Shown here piece after piece: positions 7,134-9,346 of a DNA stretch of 9,346 bases. Position numbers and translations under genes: made by a program. Below the pieces are notes generated by a model, which saw only the letters and a list, made by a program, of their open reading frames with translations, was not told the DNA's origin and did no database searches. The stretch's first letter is position 1, and every line of letters starts with the position of its first letter. The stretch is taken from the NCBI GenBank assembly GCA_902779075.1, contig CACZAK010000238.1, forward strand, positions 1-9,346, in the 5' to 3' direction. Source of the stretch: an uncultured bacterium (GTDB lineage: Bacteria > Verrucomicrobiota > Kiritimatiellia > RFP12 > UBA1067).

Positions 7134-7143
7134 CAGGGGTTGG
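7126..7143. repeat. Perfect 8-bp hairpin at the right repeat
   Basis: CCAACCCC (7126-7133) and GGGGTTGG (7136-7143) are perfect inverted repeats with a 2-base centre. The left arm is the end of the 17-bp repeat, as at the left copy, where the same arm also pairs with a G-rich partner. No T-run follows. Confidence 0.6.
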
Positions 7144-7256
7144 TAGAGGGCATCCTCCACGCAAAGATCGCGTAGCCGCGTCACGTTCGTTATCTTGCCC
7201 GCGACGCCTTGGCCCGTACCCTCGAAGAATAGGCAGAGGTTCATCCCCTCAATTCA

Positions 7257-8699
7257 TCATTCAAGGCCAAGCAATTTCGAAACTGGAATAATTGCATCAA
7301 AATACCCATCGGCTGCCGCGACTGGAGACAGATGCCCATAATATACGAGCGCCGTCTTTGCCGAGACACCGCGAGGACGCACAACTGCACGAACTTGACT
7401 GTCCACCTGGTCTATCACTTCACGTCCGATCTCGCCTTGGCGCTTGACTTCCACAAAGCACAAAGCTCGCCGAGTCTGGATCAAAAGATCAACCTGACAC
7501 CCTCTCCTGCCGTTCTTCCCATTTGTGGCTTTCCGACGATATGGCCCAGCCGACATGACCAGACTTCCTGAAAGATGCAGATGAGGGATAATTTCCCTGT
7601 AGTTGTTGACCACAAGATTCTCGAACGCCAAACCCATGACAGCATCCAGCCCGTCAAACTCCCTCAACGACGCGAACTCGAACGCCCCCTCGTCTATGAC
7701 GGACTTTTGCGGTTCGACATACTTGAGGTAGAACCTCGCGTAGTTGTCGCGCAGACGATATCGCCGTTCGCGAAGTTCTGCGCCCGTTTCGGGATTTATG
7801 GAACATTCATGCGAAACAAAACCCGACTCCTCCAAAACCGACATTGCATCCGAAACAGCACCGCCCTTCCCTATACCAAGCGTCTTTGCGACTTCGGCAC
7901 AGCTTTTCGGACCCTCAACCAGACTCTTAAGGACTCGAGCCGTAAACTTTGGCTTTGACGTAATAACGTCATTGAACATTTCGTCAAAATCCTCCCGAAG
8001 GACGCCATTCGGACGAAAGGCCAGTCTCCGAATGTTTTCCTCTGCAGACAACCTCGGATTGACCTCCTCAAGGTAGCGAGGAATGCCGCCCGTAACGGAA
8101 AGCACGTCAATGATCTCGCGTATGTCTATCCTCCTCGCCGCCTTTCCCCAGAACTTTACGCATTCGCGAAGTGGAAGTTCCGGCACGACCATATCCAGTG
8201 ACCTACGCCCAACGTACGCGCGATTGCCGATGATATTGTCCTTAATCCAACTTGAAACGCTGCCGCAGACAACAAGTATAAGACGATTGTGCTTCTTCAG
8301 GATATTGTCCCATGCAATCTTGAGGTAATCAGCGAAGGTGTCATCACCGTATGCGAGCCAAGACACCTCGTCCAGAAGGACAACCGTACGCTCCTTGTCT
8401 GAAATCACCCCGTCAAGGACGCCAAACGCAGAATACCAGTCTTCTGGCGGGGTCTTCTCGGCGTTCGACTGCCTAGCCAATTGCCGCGCAAACGCGCGAA
8501 GCTCGTCTGCAGCGGTCGTTTTGCTTTCTGGCCGAACCCCCTCAATCTTGATAAATCTCGCATCTGACCGCCTGGCAAACTCCTCCACGAGCGTGCTCTT
8601 GCCAACACGACGCCGCCCTCGGCAGGTAACAAGCGACGACACGCGCTTGCCCCACAGGGATTCTAGTTGTACGATCTGATCCTCACGTCCAAAGAACAT
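7257..8699 (-). CDS. AAA+ ATPase with C-terminal DUF234 / PD-(D/E)XK nuclease-like domain
   Basis: A 480-residue protein of the COG1672-type ATPase family. It shows Walker A GRRRVGKST (28-36), Walker B VVLLDEVSW (106-114), a sensor-1-like strand LILVVCGSVSSW (140-151), a winged-helix stretch (about 255-300) and a C-terminal domain with FE at 359-360, QVDLLIQ (402-408) and CFVEVKR (414-420). Asp404, Glu417 and Lys419 fit the PD-(D/E)XK pattern. These proteins are widespread in archaea and bacteria of accessory regions; their function is not established, and nucleic-acid processing or defence is inferred from the domains. The ATG at 8699 is preferred because AAGGA lies seven to eight bases upstream; a TTG at 8738 would add 13 residues but lies ahead of the predicted transcription start. 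It appears monocistronic, apart from the remnant after it. The protein looks intact. Confidence 0.88.
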   Translation of the reverse strand: MFFGREDQIVQLESLWGKRVSSLVTCRGRRRVGKSTLVEEFARRSDARFIKIEGVRPESKTTAADELRAFARQLARQSNAEKTPPEDWYSAFGVLDGVISDKERTVVLLDEVSWLAYGDDTFADYLKIAWDNILKKHNRLILVVCGSVSSWIKDNIIGNRAYVGRRSLDMVVPELPLRECVKFWGKAARRIDIREIIDVLSVTGGIPRYLEEVNPRLSAEENIRRLAFRPNGVLREDFDEMFNDVITSKPKFTARVLKSLVEGPKSCAEVAKTLGIGKGGAVSDAMSVLEESGFVSHECSINPETGAELRERRYRLRDNYARFYLKYVEPQKSVIDEGAFEFASLREFDGLDAVMGLAFENLVVNNYREIIPHLHLSGSLVMSAGPYRRKATNGKNGRRGCQVDLLIQTRRALCFVEVKRQGEIGREVIDQVDSQVRAVVRPRGVSAKTALVYYGHLSPVAAADGYFDAIIPVSKLLGLE

Positions 8700-8728
8700 C
8701 TTCGATTCCTTTCTCAAGCGACGGAGAA

Positions 8729-8758
8729 ATGATACCAAAATTCATAAAGCATGGTCAA
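8729..8758 (-). promoter_or_regulatory. Promoter of the ATPase gene
   Basis: TTGACC (8758-8753) and TATCAT (8734-8729) on the minus strand, each five of six bases to consensus, with an 18-base spacer. The predicted start near 8722 gives a leader of about 23 bases that contains the ribosome-binding site for the ATG at 8699. Confidence 0.65.
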
Positions 8759-8766
8759 TCACAATA

Positions 8767-8803
8767 TAATCCCCTATTCGGGATTTTCCTTAATAGGGGA
8801 TTA
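8767..8803. repeat. Perfect 12-bp inverted repeat upstream of the ATPase promoter
   Basis: TAATCCCCTATT (8767-8778) and AATAGGGGATTA (8792-8803) are perfect inverted repeats around a 13-base loop. The loop carries GGGATT (8780-8785), which could pair with the left arm instead. The element ends about nine bases from the -35 box, so it could be an operator, a terminator for upstream transcription or a mobile-element mark. Confidence 0.7.
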
Positions 8804-9042
8804 CACAATTCCTAATAGTCGCCGCCGCAACAACAGCGCATACCTTCCCGGCGACAGAAAGGATGAGCCGCTAAAGGCGGTGCAGCTTCTGCCGCGACGC
8901 TCTGACCCATACCAATCTTCATTCTGTTTGTTGCCGCCATGTTTCTTTACTGTGGCAATCAGGACCCTTTTTGCTTCTTTTTGCTCCAGCGCTCGCCACA
9001 CGGCGATCAGAAAGTTATCATGGCATATTTCCTTCGTGCCTG
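8804..9042. other. Intergenic stretch without a convincing gene
   Basis: On the minus strand an 81-codon GTG frame (9046-8801) overlaps the upstream gene's stop and has no domain I recognise; its arginine-rich end suggests chance coding. An imperfect inverted repeat joins GCCGCAACAACAG (8824-8836) to CTGTTTGTTGCCGCC (8924-8938) across 87 bases, and CCGC-TAAAG-GCGG forms a small hairpin near 8868-8880. A structured RNA or a transcribed spacer is possible but unsupported. No promoter was seen here on either strand. Confidence 0.4.
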
Positions 9043-9346
9043 TCACCGCACGAAGATGGAGAGGCCGCTGCGAGCGTCTTCGCGCAACTCCGGACCGGCG
9101 ACGAAGCCGCCTTCGGCGCTGCCGCTGTTGACCAGGAACTGCCTGCCGAGGACATCGTAAAGCCCAAGAACGCCGTCGCTCTCCCGCCGGCAGGGGATGT
9201 ACTCGTGCGTCTTCTCGCCGCTCTCGTAGATCGCCACGTCCGCGATGCGCACGGGGTTGGCGGTGTTGTGTTCTGAACTGTTGCTCATGCGCCCGAAGAT
9301 GCGAAGCGTGCTCTCCGTCGGCAAGTTGCCGGAAGTCCCAAGCGTG
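9043..9346 (-). CDS. C-terminal part of a LamG-like surface protein (5' end beyond window)
   Basis: The frame is open from the right edge to the stop at 9043, giving about 100 residues. RIFGRMSNSS...RIADVAIYESGEKTHEYIPCRRESDGVLGLYDVLGRQFLVNSGSAEGGFVAGPE is the closing part of the same LamG/concanavalin-like domain seen in the 801-residue protein, where it reads IYSLKIYNDAVSPRELVHDFVPAKNVSDDAYGLYDLV. It ends REDARSGLSIFVR. The last eight residues match the tail of the other protein except for Ser/Thr, and the DNA across the tail and stop is 26 of 28 identical. The in-frame TTG at 9324 should not be taken as the start, because the domain clearly continues upstream. A role at the cell surface is inferred from the domain. 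Confidence 0.75.
   Translation of the reverse strand, partial: TLGTSGNLPTESTLRIFGRMSNSSEHNTANPVRIADVAIYESGEKTHEYIPCRRESDGVLGLYDVLGRQFLVNSGSAEGGFVAGPELREDARSGLSIFVR

Larger units (their letters stand above)
7104..7244 (-). pseudogene. Truncated DUF2235-like N-terminus
   Basis: A 46-codon ORF whose first 33 residues read MNLCLFFEGTGQGVAGK, then ITNVTRLRDLCVED. The hydrophobic strand, a GTG(Q/N) turn and a TNV(xRL) motif match the start of DUF2235 alpha/beta-hydrolase-like proteins (the Tle1-type phospholipase group has FFDGTGN...TNV). Similarity is lost after VEDALYQ, where the sequence enters the hairpin and direct repeat at 7117-7145 and soon stops. A full DUF2235 protein is several hundred residues, so this is a remnant. 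GAGGGG abuts the ATG, too close for normal initiation. It starts 12 bases after the ATPase stop. Too short for certainty. Confidence 0.4.

Noticed and set aside
7257..8738. Longer ATPase start at TTG 8738
   Set aside because: It lies upstream of the predicted transcription start near 8722, and the ATG at 8699 has a good ribosome-binding site and begins the conserved MFFGRE.
8801..9046. 81-codon GTG frame overlapping the stop of the right-edge gene
   Set aside because: No recognised domain, an arginine-rich tail, and it ends inside the inverted repeat; kept only as part of the intergenic description.

Overview
The window is GC-rich and gene-dense, and looks like a fragment of a Kiritimatiellota/Lentisphaerae-type (PVC group) bacterium from a gut or similar habitat. 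This is an inference. It rests on a XylR-like regulator (LacI-type sensor plus AraC reader) beside a secreted discoidin/LamG-type protein, a putative glycosidase, a beta-helix-like protein, and my memory of similar families in those genomes. No rRNA, tRNA, CRISPR array or insertion sequence was seen.

Layout, left to right. (1) 1-585, minus: a secreted glycosidase-like gene, broken by a frameshift and running off the left edge. (2) 602-1931, minus: a two-gene toxin-antitoxin-like operon, with a DUF3990 ADP-ribosyltransferase-like toxin first and a DNA-binding XRE antitoxin second. It is driven by a perfect-consensus promoter whose spacer is a near-perfect palindrome and whose start site falls almost on the AUG. 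(3) 2006-4411, minus: an 801-residue secreted multidomain protein, divergent from (4) 4519-5646, plus: a XylR-like regulator. The 107 bp between them hold two promoters and a pair of 12-bp direct repeats 22 bp apart, as expected for an AraC-family operator. (5) 5799-6987, minus: a second frameshifted exported gene, flanked by a 17-bp near-identical direct repeat, each copy part of a hairpin. (6) 7104-7244, minus: a short ORF resembling the start of a DUF2235 protein, cut off where one of those repeats begins. (7) 7257-8699, minus: an AAA+ ATPase with a C-terminal DUF234/PD-(D/E)XK nuclease-like domain, with a perfect 12-bp inverted repeat upstream of its promoter. (8) 8804-9042: no convincing gene. 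(9) 9043-9346, minus: the 3' end of another LamG-like surface protein, which ends in the same SGL(T/S)IFVR tail as the 801-residue protein.

How the parts may work together: the regulator probably senses a sugar or small ligand, activates the secreted protein gene and controls its own promoter. The toxin-antitoxin pair is self-contained and probably autoregulated. The decayed genes, the truncated DUF2235-like ORF and the flanking repeats suggest an accessory region that has been rearranged. The most notable signals are the two promoters that predict leaderless mRNAs, the shared C-terminal tail conserved at DNA level, and the repeat-bounded cassette.
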